From the NCBI GenBank assembly GCA_045603485.1, contig JAZUMF010000088.1, positions 1 through 26,940 on the forward strand: 26,940 nt of DNA. Direction: 5' to 3'. The notes beneath the pieces were generated by a model. It did not search any database. It saw nothing but the letters and a program-made list of their open reading frames with translations, and was not told where the DNA came from. The translations under genes and the position numbers were made by a program. This document shows, in pieces, positions 14,067 to 21,845 of the stretch. The DNA is from RGIG5952 sp045603485. Lineage in GTDB: Bacteria > Verrucomicrobiota > Kiritimatiellia > RFP12 > JAAYLN01. How positions within the stretch are numbered: position 1 is the stretch's first letter; every line of letters begins with the position of its first letter.

Positions 14067-15472
14067 AGTTTGCGAACCTTTTGACCGTCCGGGGTGTCTT
14101 TGACTTCCCAACCCATTTCCTTGAGCTGGTCGCGAACGCGATCTGATTCTGCCCAATTCTTTGATTTGCGTGCGGCAGCGCGTTCATCAAGGAGAGTTTG
14201 CACTTCTTCGGGAATGCCTTCTTCTGCCTTTTTGCCAAAGTAGATGACGGAGAGAACGGTATCGAATTTCTTAAGGAGCTCAATGACGGCTTGTGCGGCC
14301 TCGTCGCTCAAGTTGCCCGCATCAATTGCTGAATTGCCTTCACGGACAAGACCGAAGACTGCAGCAAGCGCATTTGGCGTGTTGAGGTCATCGGCGATTG
14401 CCGTATCAAAGGCGTTCTTCGCATTGACTGCCCATTCGGGGAGTGCTTCAGCCGCTGAGGCGTTTTTTGCCACTTCGGCAAGGCGCTCTGTAAAGGCGTC
14501 GATGCGAGCCAGAGCTGTGCGAGCCGCGGCAAGTGCATCAAATGTGAAGTTGAGGATTTGACGGTAATGACCGTTGATTAGCACATAGCGGATTTCACGC
14601 CCTGTCCAACCCATCTTAAGCAAATCGCGTAAGGTATAGAAGTTGCCGAGGGACTTCGACATCTTTTCGCCATTGAGGCGAAGATGTGCGCAATGGAGCC
14701 AATAGTTGGCGAATGGCTTGCCTGTTGCTCCTTCGGCTTGTGCCGTTTCGTTGGCATGGTGAGGGAAGAGATTGTCGATGCCGCCTGTGTGAAGGTCGAA
14801 GGTTTCGCCGAGATACTTCATCGACATGGCAGAACATTCAATGTGCCAGCCCGGTCTGCCGCGACCCCATGGGGAGTCCCAAACGACATCGCCATCGTCG
14901 GGTGTGTAGGACTTCCAAAGTGCAAAGTCTCCAACTGCGACTTTGTCATATTCATCTTGCGAGACGCGTGCCCCGCCCTGCATTCCGGAAAGGTCGATGT
15001 GCGCAGGGTGCCCATAGTTGGGGAAGTGGGAAACGGAGAAATAAACGGAGCCATCCTCAGATTTGTAGGCGAGCCCATTGTCAAAGAGCTTTTGAATTAA
15101 GGCTATCATCTCTGGGATATGTTCGGTAGCGGCGGGATACTTGGCTGCCGGTGTCACTCCGAGGGTCTTAATATCCTCAAAAAAGGCTTCAATATAGGGC
15201 TTGGTGTATTCTTTAAGGGGAATTGCGGCAGCCTTGCAGCCCCGAATCGTCTTATCGTCTACATCCGTAAGGTTCATAATCTGCGTCACCCTGTAGCCGG
15301 CATATGCCAGTGCGCGATGAAGAATGTCTTCAAAGGTGTAGGCGCGGAAGTTGCCGATATGGGCAAAATTGTAAACGGTAGGACCGCAGGTGTAGAGTCG
15401 AGCTTCGTCTTTGTAAATGGGCTTAAACTCTTCGAGCTGCTTTGTCGCGGTATTGTAAAACTTTAATTGCAT
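14063..15472 (-). CDS. cysS: Cysteinyl-tRNA synthetase
   Basis: Charges tRNA-Cys. The 469-residue class I synthetase carries the HIGH motif as HIGN (residues 38-41, the usual CysRS variant), KMSKS (270-274) and the zinc ligands Cys29 (YTCGPTVY), Cys213 (HIECSAMS), His238 and Glu242 (FPHHANETAQAEG). The C-terminal part carries the anticodon-binding helical region, ending ESDRVRDQLKEMGWEVKDT. The start at 15472 gives the standard opening MQLKFYNTATKQLE. A longer open frame from 15541 overlaps the preceding gene and lacks homology. An AAGAG site precedes the ATG. The stop overlaps the GTG of tmk. Confidence 0.97.
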   Translation of the reverse strand: MQLKFYNTATKQLEEFKPIYKDEARLYTCGPTVYNFAHIGNFRAYTFEDILHRALAYAGYRVTQIMNLTDVDDKTIRGCKAAAIPLKEYTKPYIEAFFEDIKTLGVTPAAKYPAATEHIPEMIALIQKLFDNGLAYKSEDGSVYFSVSHFPNYGHPAHIDLSGMQGGARVSQDEYDKVAVGDFALWKSYTPDDGDVVWDSPWGRGRPGWHIECSAMSMKYLGETFDLHTGGIDNLFPHHANETAQAEGATGKPFANYWLHCAHLRLNGEKMSKSLGNFYTLRDLLKMGWTGREIRYVLINGHYRQILNFTFDALAAARTALARIDAFTERLAEVAKNASAAEALPEWAVNAKNAFDTAIADDLNTPNALAAVFGLVREGNSAIDAGNLSDEAAQAVIELLKKFDTVLSVIYFGKKAEEGIPEEVQTLLDERAAARKSKNWAESDRVRDQLKEMGWEVKDTPDGQKVRKL

Positions 15473-15482
15473 GGCGAATCTC

Positions 15483-16466
15483 TTAAAGCAATTCAGCGCC
15501 GTGAGCGCTGAAATATTCAATTGTTTTGGCAAGGCCTTCATTAAGCGGGACTACAGGCTTCCAGTTCAGAAGCTCTTTGGCAAGGGTAATGTCGGGCTTG
15601 CGGCGTTTCGGATCATCTTGCGGAAGTGGCTCAAAGACCAGCTTGCTCCCTGTATTGGGAAGCGCCTCGAGGATATGCTCGGCAAGTTCGCGAATTGTAT
15701 ATTCCTCAGGGTTGCCGGTATTGATAACCGGTGTCAAAAGATGATGCTTTTTGCAAAATGTGTCAAGAGTTGCGCTGTCAAGCTCCATATAGCGGCGTAT
15801 GGCTTCAACCAGATCGTCGACATACTGGAAGGAGCGCGTCTGCTCGCCATTGCCATAGATGGTGATTGGCTTGCCTTGTAGCGTCTGCATGATAAAGTTG
15901 GATATGACTCGGCCGTCTTGCGGGTGCATGTTTGGCCCATAGGTATTGAAAATACGAATCATTCTGACATCAACGCCATACTCGCAATGGTAGTCTCTGG
16001 CTAGGGTCTCTGCGGCGCGTTTGCCCTCGTCATAGCATGAACGGGTGCCGATGGTATTTACATTGCCCCAATAGGATTCACGCTGAGGATGCTCAAGCGG
16101 GTCGCCGTAAATTTCGGAGGTCGATGTGTGAAGAACCTTCGCCTTGGTCTTTAGCGCAAGCTCCATGACATTCATCATGCCGATAAATGAAGTTTTGATA
16201 GTCTCGACAGGATTACGCTGATAGTGAATTGGAGATGCCGGGCAGGCGAGGTTGTAGATTTCGTCAAACTGACCCCAAAACGGTTGCGTAACATCGTGTA
16301 GGATAAATGTGAAACGCTTGTTTGGAAGGAGATCGTAGATATTGGCTTTGGTACCCGTGAAAAGATTATCAAGGACAGTCACTTCATAGTTTTCAGCTAG
16401 AAGTCGGCGAGAAAGGTGCGAGCCGATAAAACCTGCTCCGCCCGTTATGAGTGCTTTCTTAATCAT
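15483..16466 (-). CDS. uxs: UDP-glucuronate decarboxylase (UDP-xylose synthase), NAD-dependent SDR family
   Basis: Converts UDP-glucuronate to UDP-xylose and CO2 with bound NAD+ in the cytoplasm, supplying xylose for surface polysaccharide or glycoprotein. The 327-residue protein has the Rossmann motif TGGAGFIGS (residues 8-16), the catalytic TSTSEIYGDP (114-123, Glu118 being the family's extra acid), HPQRESYWGNVN (126-137) and the YxxxK pair Tyr145/Lys149 in SCYDEGKR. These segments are specific enough to favour UXS over UDP-glucose 4-epimerase or dTDP-glucose dehydratase. AAGGA lies six bases before the ATG. It follows the tRNA gene by 87 bases and precedes cysS by ten, so it is probably cotranscribed. 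No glycosyltransferase or UDP-glucose dehydrogenase is nearby. Confidence 0.9.
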   Translation of the reverse strand: MIKKALITGGAGFIGSHLSRRLLAENYEVTVLDNLFTGTKANIYDLLPNKRFTFILHDVTQPFWGQFDEIYNLACPASPIHYQRNPVETIKTSFIGMMNVMELALKTKAKVLHTSTSEIYGDPLEHPQRESYWGNVNTIGTRSCYDEGKRAAETLARDYHCEYGVDVRMIRIFNTYGPNMHPQDGRVISNFIMQTLQGKPITIYGNGEQTRSFQYVDDLVEAIRRYMELDSATLDTFCKKHHLLTPVINTGNPEEYTIRELAEHILEALPNTGSKLVFEPLPQDDPKRRKPDITLAKELLNWKPVVPLNEGLAKTIEYFSAHGAELL

Positions 16467-16553
16467 GGATAGTCCTTAATTGTTTTTGAAGCACTCGCCC
16501 CCAAGTTTTGCGTCCGAAACGAGGGCTGCAAATGATTGTCCTACGGGGATAGA

Positions 16554-16629
16554 TGGTGGCGGCTGAGGGCCACGATCCCCCGACCTGCGGATTATGATTC
16601 CGATGCTCTACCAACTGAGCTAAGCCGCC
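16554..16629 (-). tRNA. tRNA with CAU anticodon (elongator Met or Ile2), unusual T-loop
   Basis: A 76-base cloverleaf on the minus strand: acceptor GGCGGCT/AGCCGCC, U8-A9, D-arm GCTC-AGTTGGTA-GAGC, anticodon loop ATCATAA (CAU at 16594-16596), a five-base variable loop, T-stem GGGGG/CCCTC, discriminator A and an encoded CCA. G1-C72 pairing rules out an initiator tRNA. Elongator Met and lysidine-modified Ile2 cannot be distinguished by eye. Two oddities: the outermost anticodon-stem pair is T-C, and the T-loop is ATCGTGG instead of the nearly universal TTCRANY, with bases 54 and 58 swapped to A and T. Confidence 0.85.
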
Positions 16630-16642
16630 AAAAGATGGAATA

Positions 16643-16671
16643 ATTATAGAATAAAATTAAAAAAAAAGCAA
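16643..16671 (-). promoter_or_regulatory. Promoter of the tRNA(CAU)-led minus-strand cluster
   Basis: On the minus strand TTGCTT (16666-16671), a 17-base A/T-rich spacer and a perfect TATAAT (16643-16648). Transcription would start about seven bases before the tRNA 5' end. With no terminator seen between the tRNA and uxs, this may also drive the downstream protein genes. Confidence 0.65.
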
Positions 16672-16696
16672 ATCAAATTTTTGAGCATAGTCTGTT

Positions 16697-16725
16697 TTGA
16701 TTCAAAATCGGCCTTATGGTAAAAT
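16697..16725 (+). promoter_or_regulatory. Promoter of queA
   Basis: TTGATT (16697-16702), a 17-base spacer and TAAAAT (16720-16725), eight bases before the ATG at 16734. Transcription is expected to begin at or one or two bases before the start codon. The -35 lies inside a short palindrome, TTTTGA-T-TCAAAA (16695-16707). Confidence 0.6.
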
Positions 16726-16733
16726 AGTTGATT

Positions 16734-17792
16734 ATGCAAACTTCGGATTTTGATTATGAGCTTCCGCAGGAATTGATTGCCCAGCATCCGCCTGAGAAAC
16801 GCGATACGGCAAGGATGATGGTTCTTGATAGGGCGACAAAGACTTGGGAGCATAAGGTATTTACAGACTTGCCTGACTATCTAAAGCCAGGGGACTTGAT
16901 TGTTCTTAACGATACAAAGGTTTTCCCTGCTCGCTTGAAAGGCAGGTGGGAGGATACGCCAGGCAAGGTGGAGCTTTTACTTTTGGAGCCATTGTCAGAG
17001 GATAATTGCTGGGAGGCTTTGTCGGGCAGTGGCCGTCCTGTCCGTGCCGGACTTGTTGCAGTTTTTGCCGATGGGCAGATTAAGGCGGAAATCCTCCGCC
17101 GTTCCGAGCGTACAGAGGGTGCGGTTATCGTCAGGCTTGCCTTTAGTGGAGATTTGCAGGAGATATTGGGCCATGCTGGCGAAACGCCTTTGCCGCCATA
17201 TATAACACGACCTGTTCCTAACGCTGCAACTCAAAAGGAGGATGCCGAGCGTTATCAGACGGTCTATGCCGAGCATGTAGGCGCTGTCGCCGCTCCGACT
17301 GCGGGGCTTCACTTTACCTCTGATATGCTTGACGACCTCCAATCAAGGGGTATTGAGATCGCAAAGATTACTCTCCATGTCGGACCAGGCACTTTTAGAC
17401 CAGTTCAAGTAGATGACCCTAATGACCATCCGATGCATTCAGAGCGTTATGAGGTTCCCGCTGAAGCGGCAGATGCTATAAACCGTTGTCGCAGTCGTGG
17501 CGGGCGTATTATCTGTGTGGGCTCAACTACCGTGCGTACGCTTGAGACTATGGCGGCAGAGCATGGTAAGGTCGCGGTGCCGTGTACTGGGCGTAGTGCC
17601 CTTTTTATTCGCGGAGACTATGACTTTGTCTTTACCGATATGATGGTGACAAACTTTCATTTGCCTAAATCAACTCTTGTAATGATGGTTTGCGCTCTCG
17701 CAGGTCGCGATTATACGCTTTCTGCCTATCGTGATGCGATTAAGGAGCGGTATATGTTTTTCAGTTATGGCGACTGTATGTTGATTAAGTAG
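16734..17792 (+). CDS. queA: S-adenosylmethionine:tRNA ribosyltransferase-isomerase (queuosine synthesis)
   Basis: Transfers and isomerises the ribosyl part of S-adenosylmethionine onto preQ1 at the wobble base of GUN-anticodon tRNAs, making epoxyqueuosine. The 352-residue protein opens MQTSDFDYELPQELIAQHPP, typical of QueA, and carries RDTARMMVLDR, LNDTKVFPARLKG, AAPTAGLHFT, HVGPGTFRPV and HPMHSERYEV. Length is normal. The ATG at 16734 is chosen over a TTG six bases upstream because of the family N-terminus and the promoter position. No ribosome binding site is visible. The next gene follows after 18 bases, so the two are probably cotranscribed. No other queuosine gene is present in the window. 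Confidence 0.96.
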   Translation: MQTSDFDYELPQELIAQHPPEKRDTARMMVLDRATKTWEHKVFTDLPDYLKPGDLIVLNDTKVFPARLKGRWEDTPGKVELLLLEPLSEDNCWEALSGSGRPVRAGLVAVFADGQIKAEILRRSERTEGAVIVRLAFSGDLQEILGHAGETPLPPYITRPVPNAATQKEDAERYQTVYAEHVGAVAAPTAGLHFTSDMLDDLQSRGIEIAKITLHVGPGTFRPVQVDDPNDHPMHSERYEVPAEAADAINRCRSRGGRIICVGSTTVRTLETMAAEHGKVAVPCTGRSALFIRGDYDFVFTDMMVTNFHLPKSTLVMMVCALAGRDYTLSAYRDAIKERYMFFSYGDCMLIK

Positions 17793-17810
17793 GGTCTACG
17801 GGGGATAATA

Positions 17811-19520
17811 ATGAATAGCAATCGTCGCTCTTGGATACTTTTCCTTGTCTTGGCTGCAGCGCTTTCTGCCGGTATGTTTTGGCCTTTAATGAAGGTTATT
17901 GGCGGTGGTGTTGTCGTTGACGGAAAGTTTACATTCGAGTACATCGCTGGAGTTTTTAAGAATCCCATTTATCTTGAAGGGTTGTTGAATTCTCTCCTGG
18001 TCGCGATTTCCTCAACTCTTCTTGCGACCTGCCTTTCGATTCCGCTGGCTTGGCTCTCCCATAAATACCGTTTCCCCGGGCAGAAGATTTTTTCATCGCT
18101 TGTTTTGGTTCCCCTTATTCTGCCGCCATTTGTCGGCGCAATCGGTATAGCGCAAATGCTAGGGCCGTATGGCGCATTGAATGCTCTTCTCAACTGCGGT
18201 CCAGTTGACTGGCTTGGAAATGCCCGTTGGGCGGGTGTTGTTTTAATTCAGGCATTGTCTCTCTATCCAATCATTTACCTTAATGCAAGTGCGGCGTTGG
18301 CAAATGTCGACCCTGCAATGGAAGAGGCCGCCCAGAATCTTGGGGCAAGCGGCTGGAAGATTTTCCGCACGATAACCCTTCCTCTCATTATGCCTGGCCT
18401 TTTTGCCGGCGGGACGCTTGTATTTATTGCTTCATTTACCGAATTGGGTACCCCGCTGATGCTTGGATGCACTCGATGTGCGGCGGTTCAGATTTATGAC
18501 GAGATTAAGGAGATTAGTTCAAGCCCATTCCCTTATGCGTTGGTGACAGTGGTTTTGACCTTTAGCGTTTTGCTTTATACGGCAATGCGGTTAACGCTCG
18601 GAAGTCGAGCTCATGCAATGCAGGGCAAGGCTACCGTTGCCGCGACGACGCGCGAGGTCCACGGGTGGCGGGGATTTCTCGTTATGCTGCCTTTTTTGAT
18701 TGTTTCAAGTTTGGCTCTTTCTCCGCATGCCGGCGTCCTGCTGACCTCGGTAAGTGTTCCTGGCAGTTGGTATCAAACGGTACTGCCGCAGGCATTTACG
18801 GGCGCGAATTTTGTAGAGTCGATAGGCCATGAAATGACCCTTAATGCCGTCCGCAATTCCCTTTCGTTCTCGTCAATGGCAGTTCTTCTCAACATTGTAC
18901 TCGGCGTCGGAATCGCATGGGTTGTTGTCAGATCAAATATTCGAATCAGGGGATTGCTGGATGCTTTAGCAATGATACCATTGGCAGTCCCTGGTCTCGT
19001 TATGGCGTTTGGCTATCTTGCAATCGGCAACTGGTTCGGCAATAAAGGCTTTGTTATGGAGAGCGCATTCTGGAGAAATCTTCTTGATGTCCGCGAAAAT
19101 CCTACCCTTTTCCTTGTAATTGCATATGCCGTGCGCCGTTTGCCGTATATGGTAAGGGCTGCAGTCGCAGGACTGCAGCAGACCTCGGTTACCCTTGAAG
19201 AGGCCGCTGCCAATCTTGGAGCGGCGCCATTTCATGTTGCTCGCAGGATTACTATTCCTCTGATCGCCGCCAACCTTGTCGCAGGTGTACTGCTGGCATT
19301 CTCCTTCAGTATGCTTGAAGTTTCTGACAGTTTGATTTTAGCACAGAAGATAGACTTCTACCCGATCACAAAGACAATCTTTGAGATGTTCCAGCTTATC
19401 GGAGTCGGTCGTTTCCTTGCAGCCGCATTGGGACTTTGGGCAATGGGCTTCTTGACAATTGCAATTGCCGGCAGCTCGGTTCTTTTGGGCAAAAAGCTCG
19501 GAGCTCTTTTCAGAGCTTAG
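17811..19520 (+). CDS. Fused two-domain ABC transporter permease (ferric iron / FbpB-like type)
   Basis: A 569-residue inner-membrane protein made of two homologous permease halves. Each half carries a cytoplasmic EAA loop that docks the ATPase: EEAAQNLGASGWKIF with following ITLPLIMPG (residues 171-196), and EEAAANLGAAPFHVA (463-477) with ITIPLIAANL. This double-permease layout is typical of FbpB/SfuB ferric iron, thiamine (ThiP) and 2-aminoethylphosphonate importers. Iron is the commonest case, but nothing here proves the substrate. A GGGGG stretch precedes the ATG. It follows queA by 18 bases. No periplasmic binding protein and no cognate ATPase gene is adjacent, so it is either an orphan or its partners lie elsewhere. 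Confidence 0.88.
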   Translation: MNSNRRSWILFLVLAAALSAGMFWPLMKVIGGGVVVDGKFTFEYIAGVFKNPIYLEGLLNSLLVAISSTLLATCLSIPLAWLSHKYRFPGQKIFSSLVLVPLILPPFVGAIGIAQMLGPYGALNALLNCGPVDWLGNARWAGVVLIQALSLYPIIYLNASAALANVDPAMEEAAQNLGASGWKIFRTITLPLIMPGLFAGGTLVFIASFTELGTPLMLGCTRCAAVQIYDEIKEISSSPFPYALVTVVLTFSVLLYTAMRLTLGSRAHAMQGKATVAATTREVHGWRGFLVMLPFLIVSSLALSPHAGVLLTSVSVPGSWYQTVLPQAFTGANFVESIGHEMTLNAVRNSLSFSSMAVLLNIVLGVGIAWVVVRSNIRIRGLLDALAMIPLAVPGLVMAFGYLAIGNWFGNKGFVMESAFWRNLLDVRENPTLFLVIAYAVRRLPYMVRAAVAGLQQTSVTLEEAAANLGAAPFHVARRITIPLIAANLVAGVLLAFSFSMLEVSDSLILAQKIDFYPITKTIFEMFQLIGVGRFLAAALGLWAMGFLTIAIAGSSVLLGKKLGALFRA

Positions 19521-19538
19521 TCTTCTTAAAAAAAATGC

Positions 19539-19567
19539 TTGCATTATTTCGGTAAAAGGTGTAATAT
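19539..19567 (+). promoter_or_regulatory. Promoter of tRNA-Leu
   Basis: TTGCAT (19539-19544), a 17-base spacer and TAATAT (19562-19567). Transcription is expected near 19574, about eight bases before the mature tRNA 5' end at 19582. Confidence 0.65.
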
Positions 19568-19581
19568 ATTTGCATTGATTC

Positions 19582-19666
19582 GCTCGGGTGGTGAAATCGG
19601 CATACACGCAAGCTTGAGGTGCTTGTGGGGCAACCCGTGGGGGTTCAAGTCCCCCCCCGAGCACCA
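19582..19666 (+). tRNA. tRNA-Leu (anticodon GAG)
   Basis: An 85-base class II cloverleaf: acceptor GCTCGGG/CCCGAGC, anticodon stem CAAGC/GCTTG around loop TTGAGGT (GAG at 19616-19618), a long variable arm with a GGG-GCAA-CCC hairpin, T-arm GGGGG-TTCAAGT-CCCCC, discriminator A and encoded CCA. It reads CUU and CUC codons. Confidence 0.95.
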
Positions 19667-19670
19667 TTAA

Positions 19671-19721
19671 CCTTCTGCTCCGTCTTGGTTTTGAGACATT
19701 TGAGCGGAAGGATTTTTTTTT
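19671..19721 (+). terminator. Rho-independent terminator after tRNA-Leu
   Basis: The outer stem CCTTCTGCTC / GAGCGGAAGG (one T-G wobble) extends into an inner GTCT/AGAC pairing and is followed by a run of nine T residues. It starts four bases after the CCA end, so tRNA-Leu is monocistronic. Confidence 0.88.
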
Positions 19722-19836
19722 GCCCTAATTTAATCTTTTTTCAAGTGCGGCAATCTGGGCATTATCGTAATATGAATAAATCTCTCTTCATATCGAATTT
19801 AGGTGTAATGCATCAGCATCAGCTTGGTTGTAACTC

Positions 19837-19866
19837 TTGCGACAAATATCGTGCTTATTATATAAT
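19837..19866 (+). promoter_or_regulatory. Promoter of the lolC-lolD-glgP-ruvB-pgpH operon
   Basis: TTGCGA (19837-19842), an 18-base spacer and a perfect TATAAT (19861-19866), nine bases before the ATG at 19876. The transcript is expected to start about two or three bases before the start codon, so lolC is predicted to be leaderless. Confidence 0.6.
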
Positions 19867-19875
19867 ATAGTAGGT

Positions 19876-21108
19876 ATGTATTTTCCATTCTTTTTAGCAA
19901 CTAAATATCTTAAGCCTGATCGCTCTTGTTCGTCTGCCGTCACCGCTATTGCCGTTTTGGGTGTAGTTTTAGGTGTCGCAATTGTCATTATTGTCCGTGC
20001 CGTTATGACGGGCTTTGGTGATATGTGGCGAGAGAAGATTCTGGCTTTTAAGCCGCATATAATTGTTTCCGATTCATACGGGGTAATTAAGGATGATGCG
20101 AGTCTGGCGGCGTCATTGCTTGAAGTCCCTGGGGTTGAGGCGGCGTCTCCTTCAGTTGAGATGCGCATTCTTGCTGAGCATAAGGGGCATGTTTTGGCTC
20201 CCATTCTGGTCGGCACTTCCGTTGATGGAATATCATCGCTGCATCCTCAAATCGCCAACAATCTGGTCGTAGGTTCTCTTGAGCTTGGTGATGACGGCGC
20301 TCTGATTGGCAGTGATTTGGCTAATACTCTGAATGTGAATGTCGGTGATTCCATTGTCGTCTATTCTCCTGCAAATCTTATCTCTGAAAATGAGATGTTT
20401 TTCCCAGAGGAGGTTGTGGTCGCCGGCATCTATAAAATGGGGCAGGCTGAATTTGACGGCAACTACATAATTACTTCAATCGGTTTTGCAAGGGATATGG
20501 TCGGTCTTGCTCGCGGAGGTGCCTATTCTATCCATCTCAAGGTTGATAATCCTCAGGATGTCGCTCTTTTTTCAAGGATATGCAAGGCTATTGAAGCTAA
20601 ATTGCCTTACACCTGTTACTACCGTACTTGGCAGGAGATTGATCAAGCTCTTTTTTCGGCTATTGCCGTTGAAAAGAATATGATGGTTATCCTTCTTATG
20701 TTTATAACGATTGTCGCAATTTTTTGTGTTACAAATACGATTATTGTGATTACAGTCCGCAAGACTTCTGAAATCGGTCTTCTTAAAGCTCTTGGTTTTT
20801 CTTCTCGTCAGGTTATGTCCTCTTTTGTGCTTTACGGATGGATTCAGTGTTTTGTCGGTACATTCCTTGGTATAGGTTTGGCATATTTGGTCTTGCATAA
20901 CCTTCAAGGCCTCGTTGATTTCATCGCTCTTTTTGGTGTGGATGTCTTCCCTAAAAATGTTTATGGGCTTGACCAGATTCCGTGGCGCATTATTCCCTCC
21001 GAGGTTGTAGAGACTGCGCTTTTTGTTATTATCTCCTGCACGGCCGCCAGCTTTATCCCCGCTTGGCGTGCCGCCGCCCGAAATCCAGTGGAGGCTTTGC
21101 GCTCATGA
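19876..21108 (+). CDS. lolC: Lipoprotein-releasing ABC transporter permease (LolC/LolE family)
   Basis: The membrane part of the complex that extracts outer-membrane lipoproteins from the inner membrane and hands them to LolA. The 410-residue protein has the family layout: a first helix at about residues 20-40 (AVLGVVLGVAIVIIV), a large periplasmic domain to about 270, and three C-terminal helices of the FtsX/MacB type. The segment VRKTSEIGLLKALGFSSRQV follows the second helix and is the usual coupling region. The start MYFPFFLATKYLKPDRS is typical of LolC/E, whereas an upstream TTG at 19837 lies in the -35 box. LolC and LolE cannot be told apart here, and with a single permease gene the complex may be a homodimer (LolF type). 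The stop overlaps lolD (ATGA). Confidence 0.9.
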   Translation: MYFPFFLATKYLKPDRSCSSAVTAIAVLGVVLGVAIVIIVRAVMTGFGDMWREKILAFKPHIIVSDSYGVIKDDASLAASLLEVPGVEAASPSVEMRILAEHKGHVLAPILVGTSVDGISSLHPQIANNLVVGSLELGDDGALIGSDLANTLNVNVGDSIVVYSPANLISENEMFFPEEVVVAGIYKMGQAEFDGNYIITSIGFARDMVGLARGGAYSIHLKVDNPQDVALFSRICKAIEAKLPYTCYYRTWQEIDQALFSAIAVEKNMMVILLMFITIVAIFCVTNTIIVITVRKTSEIGLLKALGFSSRQVMSSFVLYGWIQCFVGTFLGIGLAYLVLHNLQGLVDFIALFGVDVFPKNVYGLDQIPWRIIPSEVVETALFVIISCTAASFIPAWRAAARNPVEALRS

Positions 21109-21833
21109 GTGCCGAAATCAGTAATTCAACTCCACTTTTACAGGCTGTGGGGCTTTGCAAGAAGTATGTGATGCCTCATAAGTCGATTGATGTGCTTCAG
21201 GACGCCTCTTTGTCAGTAAATGCTGGAGAGCTTGTGGCTGTTGTCGGGCGAAGTGGAGCAGGAAAGAGTACCCTTTTGAATGTGCTAGGCGGGCTTGATT
21301 CTCCGGAAAAGGGCGAGGTCTTAATTGATGGCAAATCAATCTTTTCCCTTTCAGCATCCCGCCGTACGGCTCTTCGCGCGCAGCGTATCGGCTTTGTCTT
21401 CCAATCGTACCATCTCCTTCCCGAAATGACTATTTTGGAGAATGTGATGCTTCCTGCTATGGCTATTGGAAAGCTTTCCTCGGCTGAGATGCGTTGCCGT
21501 GCAACAGAGTTGCTTTCGTTAGTAGGGCTTGAGGGCCGTTTTTCACATCGTCCTTCCGAGCTTTCGGGAGGCGAGCAGCAGCGGGCTGCAATTGCTCGCG
21601 CCTTAATCAATGAGCCCTCCATTATACTTGCAGATGAGCCTACGGGAAATTTGGACAAGGCAACAGGAGACCTTGTGCTGGACCTTCTCTTTAATCTTGT
21701 CCGTAATCAAGGTGCACTGATGCTTATAGTAACTCACGATTCTGGAGTTGCGGCCAGGTGTGATCGTTCATTGACCCTTGTCTCTGGTCGTTTTGAGCCA
21801 TCTGTTCCAGGCTCATCTTTTTTGAATCAATAG
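21105..21833 (+). CDS. lolD: Lipoprotein-releasing ABC transporter ATP-binding protein
   Basis: A 242-residue cytoplasmic ATPase that powers the adjacent Lol permease. Motifs: Walker A GRSGAGKST (residues 48-56), Q-loop Gln100 (GFVFQSYHLLPEMTILENV), signature LSGGEQQR (153-160), Walker B IILADEP (173-179), D-loop GNLD and switch His211 (VTHD). The 'FQ.YHLLP...ENV' form is typical of the LolD/MacB/FtsE branch. The ATG at 21105 overlaps the lolC stop by four bases. A longer frame from 20982 lies inside lolC. It is followed after 12 bases by glgP. Confidence 0.94.
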   Translation: MSAEISNSTPLLQAVGLCKKYVMPHKSIDVLQDASLSVNAGELVAVVGRSGAGKSTLLNVLGGLDSPEKGEVLIDGKSIFSLSASRRTALRAQRIGFVFQSYHLLPEMTILENVMLPAMAIGKLSSAEMRCRATELLSLVGLEGRFSHRPSELSGGEQQRAAIARALINEPSIILADEPTGNLDKATGDLVLDLLFNLVRNQGALMLIVTHDSGVAARCDRSLTLVSGRFEPSVPGSSFLNQ

Positions 21834-21845
21834 GAGATCTTCAAA

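Noticed and set aside
14067..14156. Longer tmk start at an ATG within cysS
   Set aside because: Thirty arginine-rich residues without family support. The GTG that overlaps the cysS stop gives a normal Tmk length.
15473..15541. Longer cysS start
   Set aside because: The extension lies within the uxs coding end and has no CysRS resemblance. MQLKFYNT at 15472 is the standard opening.
16467..16553. Terminator or promoter between tRNA(CAU) and uxs
   Set aside because: No stable hairpin with a T-tract and no convincing -35/-10 pair on the minus strand was found.
19772..19870. Possible 32-residue small protein (MNKSLFISNLGV...) before lolC
   Set aside because: No ribosome binding site, and it runs across the lolC -35 and -10 boxes, ending at the promoter. 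Probably chance.
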